Positions 1 to 7,977 of a DNA stretch of 25,370 nucleotides are shown piece after piece. Numbering within the stretch: position 1 is the first letter of the stretch; the number at the start of each line of letters is the position of its first letter. The stretch covers positions 1 to 25,370 of the forward strand of contig WLCR01000002.1 of NCBI GenBank assembly GCA_009705235.1, in the 5' to 3' direction. A model generated the notes under the pieces. The model searched no databases. It was not told the origin of the DNA and worked only from the letters and a program-made list of their open reading frames with translations. The DNA comes from Actinomycetota bacterium. Its GTDB lineage: Bacteria; Actinomycetota; Actinomycetes; Nanopelagicales; Nanopelagicaceae. The translations under genes and the position numbers were made by a program.

Positions 1-360
1 TCTGGTTTTGAAGTCACAACACATGGTGGTCGACAAAGCGCTGGGATGGATGCATTAGCGTGGGTTGAAAAAGCGTGCGCACTTGGTGTCGGCGAGATTC
101 TTCTCAACTCGATGGACGCTGACGGAACGCGCGCCGGATATGACATTGGAATGATTACTGCAGTTCGCGCGGTTTCAAAAGTTCCGTTGATTGCAAGTGG
201 GGGAGCCGGAAGCCTTGAAGACTTTTCTGCTGCCCTTGATGCAGGGGCAGACGCGTTGCTAGCTGCAAGTGTCTTTCACTTTGGTATTCACCGTATAGGC
301 GATGTGAAGTCATACCTGGGTAAGCACAATTATCCGGTGCGCACGATGGCCACTCGTTAA
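1..360 (+). CDS. hisF: Imidazole glycerol phosphate synthase cyclase subunit HisF (3' part)
   Basis: The window opens inside this gene; the first base is in frame and 119 C-terminal residues are present out of the usual roughly 255. HisF is the (beta/alpha)8-barrel cyclase that joins PRFAR with ammonia delivered by the HisH glutaminase, giving imidazole glycerol phosphate and AICAR (histidine biosynthesis, cytosol). Visible family motifs in order: [20 protein letters not shown] with the catalytic Asp in DGT, the phosphate-binding IASGGAG, and the [11 protein letters not shown] stretch near the end. The stop codon is 14 bp before hisI, so the two are very likely cotranscribed. The promoter and the first half lie outside the window. 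Identification is from recalled HisF sequences; an amino-acid-level match over the whole visible part makes it secure. Confidence 0.96.
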   Translation, partial: SGFEVTTHGGRQSAGMDALAWVEKACALGVGEILLNSMDADGTRAGYDIGMITAVRAVSKVPLIASGGAGSLEDFSAALDAGADALLAASVFHFGIHRIGDVKSYLGKHNYPVRTMATR

Positions 361-374
361 GGCAGAATAAGCAC

Positions 375-713
375 ATGGCGATAATTGATCCTCAGGTAGA
401 AGCGTTACTCAAGGATCCCGCCGCATTGATTCCAGCGATTGTTCAGGACGTTTCAAACAATGAAGTACTGATGCTTGCTTATATGAATGCACAATCATTG
501 GCTTTAACCCTTTCAACAGGTAAAGCAACATTTTGGAGTCGCAGTCGCAACGAGCTGTGGGTCAAAGGCGCAACATCTGGTCACTTTCAAGAAGTTCACT
601 CTGTTTCTTTAGATTGTGATGGGGATGCACTTTTATTGAAGGTGACACAAACAGGAGTTGCATGCCATACGGGAGATCGCACCTGTTTTCACACCCCATT
701 AGAGCTAGGTTGA
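375..713 (+). CDS. hisI: Phosphoribosyl-AMP cyclohydrolase HisI
   Basis: A 112-residue stand-alone cyclohydrolase that opens the adenine ring of phosphoribosyl-AMP in the third step of histidine synthesis. It is not fused to the HisE pyrophosphatase domain, as is usual in Actinobacteria. Motifs seen: [17 protein letters not shown] (residues 54-70), the metal-binding [10 protein letters not shown] (Asp80, Cys81, Asp82, Asp84) and [10 protein letters not shown] (Cys97 and Cys104), which together provide the Mg and Zn ligands known for this family. The start at 375 is the only one that gives full family length; the upstream Shine-Dalgarno is weak, consistent with translation following hisF. The TGA at 711-713 is only 3 nt before the trpE start, so the histidine and tryptophan genes run together here. 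Confidence 0.96.
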   Translation: MAIIDPQVEALLKDPAALIPAIVQDVSNNEVLMLAYMNAQSLALTLSTGKATFWSRSRNELWVKGATSGHFQEVHSVSLDCDGDALLLKVTQTGVACHTGDRTCFHTPLELG

Positions 714-716
714 TCG

Positions 717-2207
717 ATGAACCTAGAAGAGTTTCGCGCTTATGCAAAGGTCTCAAATGTAATCCCGGTTTCCAGACGTTTACTTGCAGATGGTGAAACA
801 CCACTCGGGGTATATCGAAAATTAGCAAAGAGCGCAGACAACACATTTCTACTTGAATCAGCAGAACATGGTGGTGCGTGGTCTCGATATTCATTTATTG
901 GTGTACGAAGTGAAGCAACATTAAGCGAAAAAGACGGCCTTGCGTATTGGCAAGGAACAGCACCAGCAGGTGCGCCGACTGGCATTGATCCACTTCAAGC
1001 GTTGCGGCTTTCTGCAGCGCATTTGAAATCACCCAAAATTGCAGGATTACCACCATTAACTGGCGGTCTCGTTGGATTCATGGGCTACGACGTCGTGCGT
1101 CGTCTGGAACGCTTACCTGACTTAACGACAAAAGACATTCCATTACCTGAACTTTCATTTATGTTAACTAGTGATTTAGCGGTGTTAGATCACAGCGATG
1201 GAACGATAACCTTGATTGCAAATGCAATTAACTGGGATGGAAGTGATGATCGCATCGATGAAGCCTATGAATCGTGCGTGCAAAGGCTAGACCGCATGCA
1301 GGCAGATCTATCTACCCCTTTGTCAGGTGAAGCAGCAAAGATTCCTGATTTCTCACTTCCTGATTACACGGGCAATATATCCGGAGAGCAGTTCAAGCAG
1401 AACATTCATAGGGTTAAGGAAGAAATTCTTGCAGGAGAAGCGTTCCAAGTTGTCTTGTCTCAGAGATTTGCAATGCCATGTAAAGCTGATGCAATAGATG
1501 TTTATCGCATGCTTCGCCTCAATAATCCATCGCCATACATGTATTTATTCCGTTTTACTGATGGAATCGAGATCGTTGGATCTAGTCCTGAAGCCCTTGT
1601 TAAGGTCAATCAAAAAGATGTCATGATCCATCCAATTGCAGGTACACGTAAGCGTTCAGCAAACCCCGAGGAAGATCATCGTTTAGGTGAAGAGCTACTT
1701 GCTGATCCAAAGGAGCGAGCAGAACATTTAATGTTGGTTGATTTAGGTCGTAATGATTTGGGTCGTGTATGTGCGCCAGGCACTGTCGAAGTAGTCGATT
1801 TCATGCACATCGAACGATATTCACATGTGATGCATATTGTTTCGACTGTTGTCGGAAAGCTTGCGGATAATGCAACTCCAGTGGATGCGCTTTTTTCTGT
1901 CTTTCCAGCTGGAACATTATCTGGCGCACCAAAGCCTCGAGCGATGGAGATAATTGAAGAGTTAGAAACCACACGCCGCGGCGTTTATGGCGGCATTGTT
2001 GGATACATTGATTTCACGGGCAACATAGATACCTGCATCGCAATTCGCACCGCTCTGTTGTATCAAGGAACTGCATACGTTCAAGCAGGTGCAGGCGTGG
2101 TTGCAGATTCAGATCCTGAATCAGAAAATCAGGAGTGCAGAAATAAAGCTGCAGCAGTTCTAACAGCGATTCATGCAGCAAATCGTTTGGGACACAATCA
2201 TGAGTGA
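717..2207 (+). CDS. trpE: Anthranilate synthase component I TrpE
   Basis: A 496-residue chorismate-utilising enzyme that makes anthranilate with ammonia from the TrpG glutaminase, the committed step of tryptophan synthesis. The N-terminal domain carries LLES at residues 45-48, the element known to bind tryptophan for feedback inhibition, together with NPSPYMYLF (270-278). The C-terminal chorismate-binding domain shows PIAGTRKRS (306-314), DLGRNDLGRV, FPAGTLSGAPK (396-406) and AGAGVVADSDPE (457-468). This set separates it from PabB and the salvage/menaquinone homologues. No trpG lies beside it, so the glutaminase subunit must be encoded elsewhere. The last codons overlap the next small gene by 8 nt, which suggests coupled translation. 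I see no leader peptide or attenuator in the 3-nt gap to hisI. Confidence 0.95.
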   Translation: MNLEEFRAYAKVSNVIPVSRRLLADGETPLGVYRKLAKSADNTFLLESAEHGGAWSRYSFIGVRSEATLSEKDGLAYWQGTAPAGAPTGIDPLQALRLSAAHLKSPKIAGLPPLTGGLVGFMGYDVVRRLERLPDLTTKDIPLPELSFMLTSDLAVLDHSDGTITLIANAINWDGSDDRIDEAYESCVQRLDRMQADLSTPLSGEAAKIPDFSLPDYTGNISGEQFKQNIHRVKEEILAGEAFQVVLSQRFAMPCKADAIDVYRMLRLNNPSPYMYLFRFTDGIEIVGSSPEALVKVNQKDVMIHPIAGTRKRSANPEEDHRLGEELLADPKERAEHLMLVDLGRNDLGRVCAPGTVEVVDFMHIERYSHVMHIVSTVVGKLADNATPVDALFSVFPAGTLSGAPKPRAMEIIEELETTRRGVYGGIVGYIDFTGNIDTCIAIRTALLYQGTAYVQAGAGVVADSDPESENQECRNKAAAVLTAIHAANRLGHNHE

Positions 2208-2370
2208 TTTATTGCCAATAGCCATATCAGCAGTTGTTGTGATGGGGATCGTTTATGTACTTGCTCGAAAGTTCAATATTTCCTCTCGGTATGAACGCAC
2301 GCCTCGACAGCTCAATTCATGGACAGCACTTGATAAGGGAATAGATCCAACACAGGATCAAAAATTATGA
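2200..2370 (+). CDS. Small single-span membrane protein of the trp operon (C-terminal remnant of the Trp_oprn_chp/TIGR02234 type)
   Basis: A 56-residue protein between trpE and trpC. Residues about 4-21 form one hydrophobic helix (LLPIAISAVVVMGIVYVL), followed by a basic turn (ARKFN) and a polar tail containing SSRYER and the motif NSWTALDKGIDPT. From memory, the actinobacterial tryptophan-associated membrane protein family (Trp_oprn_chp, TIGR02234), about 170-235 residues with several helices, sits at this locus and ends with a very similar W-ALD-G-DPT tail after its last helix. On that basis this is a reduced version keeping only the last helix and tail. An upstream ATG at 2173 is possible, but 2200 gives an 8-nt overlap with trpE and a cleaner membrane start. 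The stop overlaps trpC as ATGA. Function is unknown; the link to tryptophan is positional. Confidence 0.75.
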   Translation: MSDLLPIAISAVVVMGIVYVLARKFNISSRYERTPRQLNSWTALDKGIDPTQDQKL

Positions 2371-3146
2371 GCGTACTAGATTGGATTATTGAAGGGGTGC
2401 GTGAGGATTTAGCAGCTAGACGTTTGCCTATGTCACAGCTGCTTGAAGCAATTGAAGTTGCACCTCAAGTACGAGATTGTTTGGCTACATTGTTAACCGA
2501 AGAAATTTCAGTTATTGCTGAAGTAAAGCGAGCTTCGCCTAGTAAAGGTGATCTTGCTCCGATTACAGATCCTGCCGGCCTCGCCGCACGGTATGAACAG
2601 GCAGGTGCGTCTGTAATTAGCGTTCTTACAGAACAACGTCGATTCGGTGGGACATTGGCTGACCTTGACGCAGTGCGCAAAGCGGTTGAATTGCCAGTAT
2701 TGCGAAAAGATTTTATGGTTGATGAGTATCAATTCTATGAAGCTCGTGCGCATGGTGCTGATGTGATTTTGTTAATCGTTGCAGCGCTAAGTAGAAATCA
2801 ACTAGATGACTACTTTCATTTGTCGAAAGAGCTTGGAATGAGAGCGTTGATTGAAGTCCATACACCTGGCGAGTTAGAGAGCGCACTTGAAATATCTCCA
2901 GAAATTGTTGGCGTAAATTCCCGCAACTTAAAAACCTTAGATGTTGATTCACAAGCATTTGCGGAATTAATTCCACGGATCCCAAAGTCAATTGCCCGGG
3001 TCGCTGAATCCGGAATCTCTACTCGTTCTGATGTTGAGTTTGCCCATGAGCATGGAGCAACTGCAATTCTTGTAGGCGAAGCGTTAGTTCGCTCAGAAAA
3101 TTCAAATGTTGCGATGGCCCATTTGCTGGGTAGGCTTGCACAATGA
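2367..3146 (+). CDS. trpC: Indole-3-glycerol phosphate synthase TrpC
   Basis: A 259-residue (beta/alpha)8-barrel enzyme that closes the indole ring of CdRP to give indole-3-glycerol phosphate. Key residues of the family are all visible: Glu52 and Lys54 in [11 protein letters not shown], Lys114 in VLRKDF (the general acid), Glu163 in ALIEVH, Asn184 in GVNSRNLKT, and Glu214-Ser215 in VAESGIS. It is monofunctional: no TrpF domain is fused and none lies between it and trpB. The start codon overlaps the preceding stop (ATGA), and its own stop overlaps the trpB start in the same way, so it is probably translated in step with both neighbours. Confidence 0.96.
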   Translation: MSVLDWIIEGVREDLAARRLPMSQLLEAIEVAPQVRDCLATLLTEEISVIAEVKRASPSKGDLAPITDPAGLAARYEQAGASVISVLTEQRRFGGTLADLDAVRKAVELPVLRKDFMVDEYQFYEARAHGADVILLIVAALSRNQLDDYFHLSKELGMRALIEVHTPGELESALEISPEIVGVNSRNLKTLDVDSQAFAELIPRIPKSIARVAESGISTRSDVEFAHEHGATAILVGEALVRSENSNVAMAHLLGRLAQ

Positions 3147-4324
3147 TTATTGAGGGCCACTTCGGCGAGTATGGCGGTCGTTTCGTGCCAGAGGCTCTCA
3201 TTGGCGCCCTCGAAGAATTAGAGGCTGCGCACAATGCGGCACAAAAAGATCCAGCATTTATTGCCGAATTAGCAGAACTTCATCGCACGTATACCGGTCG
3301 ACCAAGCATTATTACTGAAGCAAAGAGATTTGCCGAACATGCTGGTGGTGCTCGGATATTTCTGAAGCGTGAAGATTTAAACCACACTGGAAGTCACAAG
3401 ATCAACAATGTTTTGGGACAAGCTCTTTTAACAAAACGTATGGGTAAGAAGCGAATCATCGCGGAAACTGGTGCTGGACAGCACGGAGTTGCATCTGCAA
3501 CAGCTGCTGCGTTGATGGGGCTTGATTGCGTTGTGTATATGGGAGAAGAAGACACACGTCGCCAAGCATTAAACGTTGCACGTATGAAATTGCTTGGCGC
3601 ACAAGTTGTTCCAGTTACTTCTGGCTCCAAAACACTAAAAGATGCGATTAATGAAGCTATGCGGGACTGGGTTACAAATGTTGCCGATACTCACTACATG
3701 CTGGGTACAGTGGCAGGTCCACATCCATTTCCAACAATGGTTCGTGACTTTCATAAAATTATTGGTGATGAAGCCCGTGAACAAATCCTTGTACTTACCG
3801 GCAAACTACCTGATGCCGTTCTTGCTTGTGTTGGCGGGGGATCAAATGCAATTGGAATTTTCAATGCCTTCATTCCTGATGCAGGCGTTCGTCTAATAGG
3901 TCTTGAAGCAGGTGGTGATGGTGTTGAAACTGGGCGCCATGCTGCAACAATTACCGGTGGATCACCTGGTGTTTTGCACGGCACACGATCATATGTTTTG
4001 CAGGACGCAAACGGCCAGACAATAGAATCACATTCAATTTCGGCGGGACTTGATTACCCAGGCGTTGGACCAGAGCACGCATATCTGCATGACATTGGAC
4101 GCGCTGAATATCGAGCTATCAATGATGATGCAGCGATGGCTGCATTTGAATTACTGTGCAAAACAGAGGGAATTATCCCAGCGATAGAAACAGCACACGC
4201 ACTTGCTGGTGCACTAATCGTCGGAAAAGAACTTGGACCAGATGCGAACCTATTGATTAATTTGTCTGGTCGCGGAGATAAAGATGTGCAAACTGCTGCC
4301 GAGTACTTTGGAATTCCACTGTAA
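3143..4324 (+). CDS. trpB: Tryptophan synthase beta chain TrpB
   Basis: A 393-residue PLP enzyme that condenses indole with serine to give tryptophan; it works as an alpha2-beta2 complex with TrpA, receiving indole through an internal tunnel. The PLP lysine is Lys86 in HTGSHKINN. Other motifs are [10 protein letters not shown] near the N-terminus, the carboxylate-binding ETGAGQHG, the phosphate-binding [10 protein letters not shown], and LSGRGDKD near the C-terminus. Length and motifs match the TrpB1 (TrpA-dependent) class rather than the TrpB2 class. It starts inside the trpC stop (ATGA), and its TAA shares one base with the trpA ATG (TAATG). Confidence 0.97.
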   Translation: MIIEGHFGEYGGRFVPEALIGALEELEAAHNAAQKDPAFIAELAELHRTYTGRPSIITEAKRFAEHAGGARIFLKREDLNHTGSHKINNVLGQALLTKRMGKKRIIAETGAGQHGVASATAAALMGLDCVVYMGEEDTRRQALNVARMKLLGAQVVPVTSGSKTLKDAINEAMRDWVTNVADTHYMLGTVAGPHPFPTMVRDFHKIIGDEAREQILVLTGKLPDAVLACVGGGSNAIGIFNAFIPDAGVRLIGLEAGGDGVETGRHAATITGGSPGVLHGTRSYVLQDANGQTIESHSISAGLDYPGVGPEHAYLHDIGRAEYRAINDDAAMAAFELLCKTEGIIPAIETAHALAGALIVGKELGPDANLLINLSGRGDKDVQTAAEYFGIPL

Positions 4325-5124
4325 TGACGCAATTAGATGCAGTAATGGCAAAGGTTCGCTCAGAAAATCGCGCGGCCCTAATTGCCTATATTCCAGCTGG
4401 CTTTCCATCTCAAGCAGGATGTGCCAAGGCAATTAAAGCATTAGCTGAAGCGGGGGTCGATGCAATTGAAATCGGCTTTCCTTATAGCGACCCAGTAATG
4501 GATGGTCCAGTAATTCAAGAAGCAGCAAACATATCTTTAAAAGCTGGAACAAATGCAGCTGAAGTTTTTGCAGCGTTGAAGGTTGCATCAAGAACCGGAG
4601 TAGCAGCGGTTGTCATGACCTATTGGAATCCAATTGCAAAGTACGGAGTCGAAAAATTTGCACAGTCAATCGCCGAAAACGGAGGATCAGGTGTAATTAC
4701 CCCCGATCTGACAATTGAAGAATCTGATGAATGGATTGCTGCAACAAAGAAGTCAGGTATCAATCCAATTTATGTTGTAGCGCCAAGCACAAACGATGAA
4801 CGGTTGAAGAATGTGACCGCAAAAACAGGTGGATTTGTCTACGCTGCCAGCATGATGGGTGTAACCGGAACTCGTGACGCGGTTGCTTCCACAGCGAGTG
4901 AATTAGTTGCGCGCGTTCGCACGGTTACCGATTTACCCATTTCGGTTGGTCTCGGTGTTTCAACACGCGAGCAAGCTAAGTCGTTGGCCAGATATGCCGA
5001 CGGGGTAATTGTTGGTTCAGCATTTATTAAGTTATTACTTGAAGCACCATCAGAACAAGCAGGTTTAGATGCAATTTCCCATCTAGCTAAAGAATTAGCA
5101 CTAGGAGTTCGTGAGGGACGATGA
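4324..5124 (+). CDS. trpA: Tryptophan synthase alpha chain TrpA
   Basis: A 266-residue barrel protein that cleaves indole-3-glycerol phosphate into indole and glyceraldehyde 3-phosphate and passes indole to TrpB. The two catalytic acids fall at Glu49 and Asp60 (in AIEIGFPYSDPVMDGP), the same numbering as in the Salmonella enzyme. Other family blocks are MTYWNPI, VITPDLTIEE, YVVAPST, GVTGTR and the phosphate-binding PISVGLGVSTREQAKS. The gene overlaps trpB by one base at the front and the following membrane-protein gene by 4 bases (ATGA) at the end, so envelope functions appear to be translated as a continuation of the trp operon. Confidence 0.97.
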   Translation: MTQLDAVMAKVRSENRAALIAYIPAGFPSQAGCAKAIKALAEAGVDAIEIGFPYSDPVMDGPVIQEAANISLKAGTNAAEVFAALKVASRTGVAAVVMTYWNPIAKYGVEKFAQSIAENGGSGVITPDLTIEESDEWIAATKKSGINPIYVVAPSTNDERLKNVTAKTGGFVYAASMMGVTGTRDAVASTASELVARVRTVTDLPISVGLGVSTREQAKSLARYADGVIVGSAFIKLLLEAPSEQAGLDAISHLAKELALGVREGR

Positions 5125-5618
5125 GAAATTTTAATGAGCGCTTCCAACCAGTAATCACTTTTTTGGCTCGACTCGTACTTGGTGGCGTCTTATTAGCTGC
5201 AGGTGGATTAAAAGTATTTAAGCCAACAGAATCTGCCAACGCCGTAGCCGCATATAAAGTTTTACCCACAAACGTGGCACACCTAGTCGGTTACGCTTTG
5301 CCTTGGCTAGAAGTTGCGTTAGCCCTACTTTTAATTGTTGGTTTCATAGTTCGCCCTGCAGCCGTTGTCAGCGGTTTGATCATGATCGTCTTTATCGGGG
5401 CAATCGCTTCAGTCTGGGCTCGAGGCATGCTGATTGATTGTGGGTGCTTTGGTGGAGGCGGGGAAATCGATCCATCATTGGCCTCACAGGTCCGTAGGAC
5501 CTATTTCATAGAAATAATGCGCGATTTAGGTTTGGCTCTGGCCGCGCTTTATCTGTACTTTTTCCCTTACGGAAAGCTATCCCTAGAAAAAGCAGCACCC
5601 TCAACTAAGGAGCAATAA
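5121..5618 (+). CDS. MauE/DoxX-like membrane protein with a CGC motif
   Basis: A 165-residue protein with four likely membrane helices (about residues 11-30, 51-76, 80-100 and 131-149). The feature that places it in the MauE (methylamine utilisation)/DoxX superfamily is the loop DCGCFGGGG at about residues 106-114, with Cys107 and Cys109 just after the third helix. In methylamine-oxidising bacteria MauE works with the thioredoxin-like MauD in disulfide maturation; that is established family knowledge. There is no other methylamine gene here, so the likely role is redox partner of the DsbA-like protein encoded 0 nt downstream (TAATG overlap), perhaps passing electrons to or from its CPVC centre across the membrane. 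That pairing is an inference from context. It is coupled to trpA by ATGA. Confidence 0.85.
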   Translation: MRNFNERFQPVITFLARLVLGGVLLAAGGLKVFKPTESANAVAAYKVLPTNVAHLVGYALPWLEVALALLLIVGFIVRPAAVVSGLIMIVFIGAIASVWARGMLIDCGCFGGGGEIDPSLASQVRRTYFIEIMRDLGLALAALYLYFFPYGKLSLEKAAPSTKEQ

Positions 5619-6325
5619 TGGCAAAGCAGCAAGCAAAAAGCGGTGACAACGTAACGCGTTGGATCGTAATTGCGATGGTTTCACTCGTTGTTGTCACTGG
5701 TGTGGTTTTTTCTATCTTCAGTCAAAACAGCAAAGAAGCGGCATCTTTGGCAGCTCTAGATGGTTTTAAGTCGAAGGGCGCAATTGTTTCCACTATTGAT
5801 GCGGACAATGGATCTGCAATTACCTTTAATCCTGGTTTAGCTAAGACAGTTGATGTATGGGAAGACCCACAATGTCCTGTGTGTAAGTACTTTGAAGATG
5901 CAAATGGCGAATACATCGATAGCTTGATTCGTGACAAGAAGGCCACTGTTCGATTCCATGTTCTTTCTTTCTTGGGGGATGAGTCCGTGCGTGCCGCTAA
6001 TGCTTCGTTCTGCGCAGCAGAAGAGGGGCAGTACATCGATTTCCACAAAGCTCTCTATCGCGTTCAGTCACCATTAGAAAACTCCGGTTTTTGGAGTAAT
6101 GACACTCTTGTTGCCATTGGAAATAAAGTTGGAATCACATCAGAAAAATTTGCCAAGTGTGTTAATGATGGACAGAAGGTTGACCTAGTAAAAACAAATT
6201 ACGATTCAATGTCTAAGTATGGAGTTCAAGGAACTCCAACAGTCTTCATTGATGGAAAATTATGGGAGCGTAAAGCCTCAGACTTCAATCTAGATGAGTT
6301 CCGCGCTGCTGTAGAGGGCAATTAA
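5618..6325 (+). CDS. Membrane-anchored DsbA-like thiol-disulfide oxidoreductase
   Basis: A 235-residue protein with an N-terminal signal anchor (about residues 14-34, positive residues before it) and an extracytoplasmic thioredoxin-fold domain of the DsbA/Thioredoxin_4 type. The active site is CPVC at residues 86-89 in WEDPQCPVCKYFE. The cis-proline loop is GVQGTPTVF (Pro207). Two further cysteines, Cys132 and Cys181, lie in the helical insertion and could form a second, structural disulfide. It probably introduces or shuffles disulfides in secreted or cell-wall proteins. It follows the MauE-like gene with a one-base overlap and ends 3 nt before lgt, so it belongs to an envelope-maturation block. 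Substrates cannot be told from the sequence. Confidence 0.9.
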   Translation: MAKQQAKSGDNVTRWIVIAMVSLVVVTGVVFSIFSQNSKEAASLAALDGFKSKGAIVSTIDADNGSAITFNPGLAKTVDVWEDPQCPVCKYFEDANGEYIDSLIRDKKATVRFHVLSFLGDESVRAANASFCAAEEGQYIDFHKALYRVQSPLENSGFWSNDTLVAIGNKVGITSEKFAKCVNDGQKVDLVKTNYDSMSKYGVQGTPTVFIDGKLWERKASDFNLDEFRAAVEGN

Positions 6326-6328
6326 AAC

Positions 6329-7135
6329 TTGTTGATCGCATTTCCAACGCCAACGCAATCGGCGTTGGAAATCGGTCCATTAACGATTCATTACTACGCC
6401 TTATGCATCATTACTGGCATTGCAATAGCAATTTGGTTGGGTGACAAAAGATTTCGTGAACAAACAGTTAATGGCCAATCCGTTGTATCTGAAGTAGCAA
6501 TTACAGCGGTGCCAGTCGGCATTATTGGTGGACGGCTTTACCATGTCATTTCTTCACCATCTGCTTACTTCGGTGCAAATGGAAATCCATTGGATGTACT
6601 TAAAATTTGGCAAGGTGGGCTAGGAATCTGGGGCGCTATTTCGCTGGGCCTCTTTGGTGCTTATATGCGATACAGAACATTGCAAAAGCGAATTGATTTA
6701 CCATCATTTGCGGTATTTGTGGATGCATTGGCACCTGGAATTTTATTCGCCCAAGCAATAGGACGTTTTGGAAATTGGTTTAATGGCGAACTCTTTGGAC
6801 GCCCATTGGACACATGGTGGGCACTAGATGTCCCATCAAAATATCGCCCCTTTGGATTTAGCGAATTTGAATCATTTCACCCCACATTTTTGTATGAAGC
6901 GATCTGGTGCACTCTTGTGGCAACTCTATTAATTGTTTTTGGCAAACGGCTTAAGGCTGGACAGGTATTTGCTGCATATGTTTTTGCCTATTGCGTCGGC
7001 AGATTTTTCATCGAGCTAATTCGCATTGATTCAGCTAATACCATTGCCGGATTACGTGTAAATGTATGGGTGAGTGTGATTGTTGCTCTTGGTTCTGCGC
7101 TCATTTTCGCTCGTGGCTCAAGAAAGAATGCTTAG
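6329..7135 (+). CDS. lgt: Prolipoprotein diacylglyceryl transferase Lgt
   Basis: A 268-residue polytopic membrane enzyme that moves a diacylglyceryl group from phosphatidylglycerol to the lipobox cysteine of prelipoproteins, the first step of lipoprotein maturation. Recognisable blocks are HYYALCIITGI near the N-terminus, QGGLGIWGAI, the Lgt signature GRFGNWFNGELFGRPLDTWW with its essential Arg and Asn, HPTFLYE, and YCVGRFFIELIRID near the C-terminus. The start is a TTG: two TTG codons stand in tandem at 6329 and 6332, with an AGAGGG Shine-Dalgarno at 6313-6318, and no ATG is available upstream of the first conserved block. Placement after trpA is typical of Actinobacteria. It ends 20 bp before the VIT gene. 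Confidence 0.95.
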   Translation: MLIAFPTPTQSALEIGPLTIHYYALCIITGIAIAIWLGDKRFREQTVNGQSVVSEVAITAVPVGIIGGRLYHVISSPSAYFGANGNPLDVLKIWQGGLGIWGAISLGLFGAYMRYRTLQKRIDLPSFAVFVDALAPGILFAQAIGRFGNWFNGELFGRPLDTWWALDVPSKYRPFGFSEFESFHPTFLYEAIWCTLVATLLIVFGKRLKAGQVFAAYVFAYCVGRFFIELIRIDSANTIAGLRVNVWVSVIVALGSALIFARGSRKNA

Positions 7136-7155
7136 CTTTCAGGTAGGCTAAAGAA

Positions 7156-7863
7156 ATGGCACTTGAAGATGTTCATGAGCGCAATCAACAACACCGTACC
7201 CACCGAGCAGGTTGGCTACGCGCTGCAGTCTTAGGTGCAAATGATGGACTGGTATCAACGGCATCTTTAATGGTTGGCGTTGCAGCAGCAGGCAAGAATG
7301 ATTTTTTAGTCACTGCAGGCATTGCAGGAATAACTGCTGGAGCGATGTCGATGGCAGTTGGTGAATATGTCTCTGTGCGTTCACAAAATGATGTTGAGGC
7401 ATCCGATCGCTTATTAGAGATCGAACACTTAGCGGCAGATCCAGAAGGTGAATTGCAAGAGTTACAACACATTTACATTAATCGTGGCTTAACCCCAGCT
7501 CTTGCATTACAGGTTGCACTAGAAATGCACCGCAAAGATCCATTGGAAGCACATTTACGTGATGAGCTTGGACAACATCCACACACCAAGGCCAGACCCG
7601 TTCAGGCCGCAATTGCATCTGCAATTGCTTTCACAACAGGTGGGTTGATTCCCTTTGCTGGAGCATTTGCTCCAACCCTTGGCGCTAAAGCCTGGAGCAT
7701 TGTCGCTTTCACTCTTGGAGGTTTAGTTCTGACCGGTGTCATAAGCGCCAGGATTTCTGGCTCAAAGGTATTGGCGCCAACTGTGCGAGTCTTAATTGGA
7801 GGCTGTTTAGGAATGGCCATTACCGCTGGAATTGGGCAAATCGCCAATATCTCTGGCATCTAA
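7156..7863 (+). CDS. VIT/CCC1-family iron or manganese transporter
   Basis: A 235-residue membrane protein of the VIT1/CCC1 family, which moves Fe(II) or Mn(II). The N-terminal amphipathic segment is followed by the family hallmark LRAAVLGANDGLVSTASLMVG (first helix), a second helix and a cytosolic loop rich in Glu/Asp/His (residues about 75-150, including LEIEHLAADPEGELQEL and DPLEAHLRDELGQHPH) that corresponds to the metal-binding domain, then three C-terminal helices. In bacteria the direction is usually efflux or detoxification; nothing here decides the substrate. AGGTAGG at 7141-7147 is a good ribosome binding site. The gene lies between lgt and the gltB leader and is probably the last gene of the trp-lgt unit. 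Confidence 0.88.
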   Translation: MALEDVHERNQQHRTHRAGWLRAAVLGANDGLVSTASLMVGVAAAGKNDFLVTAGIAGITAGAMSMAVGEYVSVRSQNDVEASDRLLEIEHLAADPEGELQELQHIYINRGLTPALALQVALEMHRKDPLEAHLRDELGQHPHTKARPVQAAIASAIAFTTGGLIPFAGAFAPTLGAKAWSIVAFTLGGLVLTGVISARISGSKVLAPTVRVLIGGCLGMAITAGIGQIANISGI

Positions 7864-7899
7864 ACCAAGCGCACTGAGGCTTCCCTTTTACCGACTTGT

Positions 7900-7908
7900 T
7901 GCTACCAT
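7900..7908 (+). promoter_or_regulatory. Candidate extended -10 promoter for gltB
   Basis: TGCTACCAT fits the extended -10 pattern TG-N-TANNNT. No good -35 is visible, which is normal for extended -10 promoters. Transcription would start near 7915, giving a leader of about 60 nt that contains the hairpin at 7937-7957. The 114-bp gap between the VIT gene and gltB is one of the few spaces in the window large enough for a promoter. Confidence 0.4.
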
Positions 7909-7936
7909 TTCGCATTAGGTAAGGCCGGGCCAAGGA

Positions 7937-7957
7937 TGTCCCTATACACGTAGGACA
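7937..7957 (+). promoter_or_regulatory. Inverted repeat / hairpin in the gltB leader
   Basis: TGTC-(C)-CTA-TACACG-TAG-GACA can fold into a 7-bp stem with one bulged C and a 6-nt loop; read as DNA it is TGTCC-N11-GGACA. It ends 7 nt before the gltB Shine-Dalgarno AGGAG (7965-7969). It could be a protein operator or an RNA element affecting translation of glutamate synthase. A similar TGTCC/GGACA pair lies in front of livK. No known riboswitch class is recognised. Confidence 0.4.
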
Positions 7958-7977
7958 ATTCCGTAGGAGCATCGCGA

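Noticed and set aside
7132..7151. TTAGC/GCTAA stem around the VIT ribosome binding site
   Set aside because: 5-bp AT-rich stem with a 10-nt loop; it leaves the Shine-Dalgarno in the loop and overlaps the lgt stop codon. Likely chance.
7951..7970. Direct repeat CGTAGGA in the gltB leader as an operator
   Set aside because: Two short copies 14 nt apart; the second is simply the Shine-Dalgarno region and the first is one arm of the hairpin.
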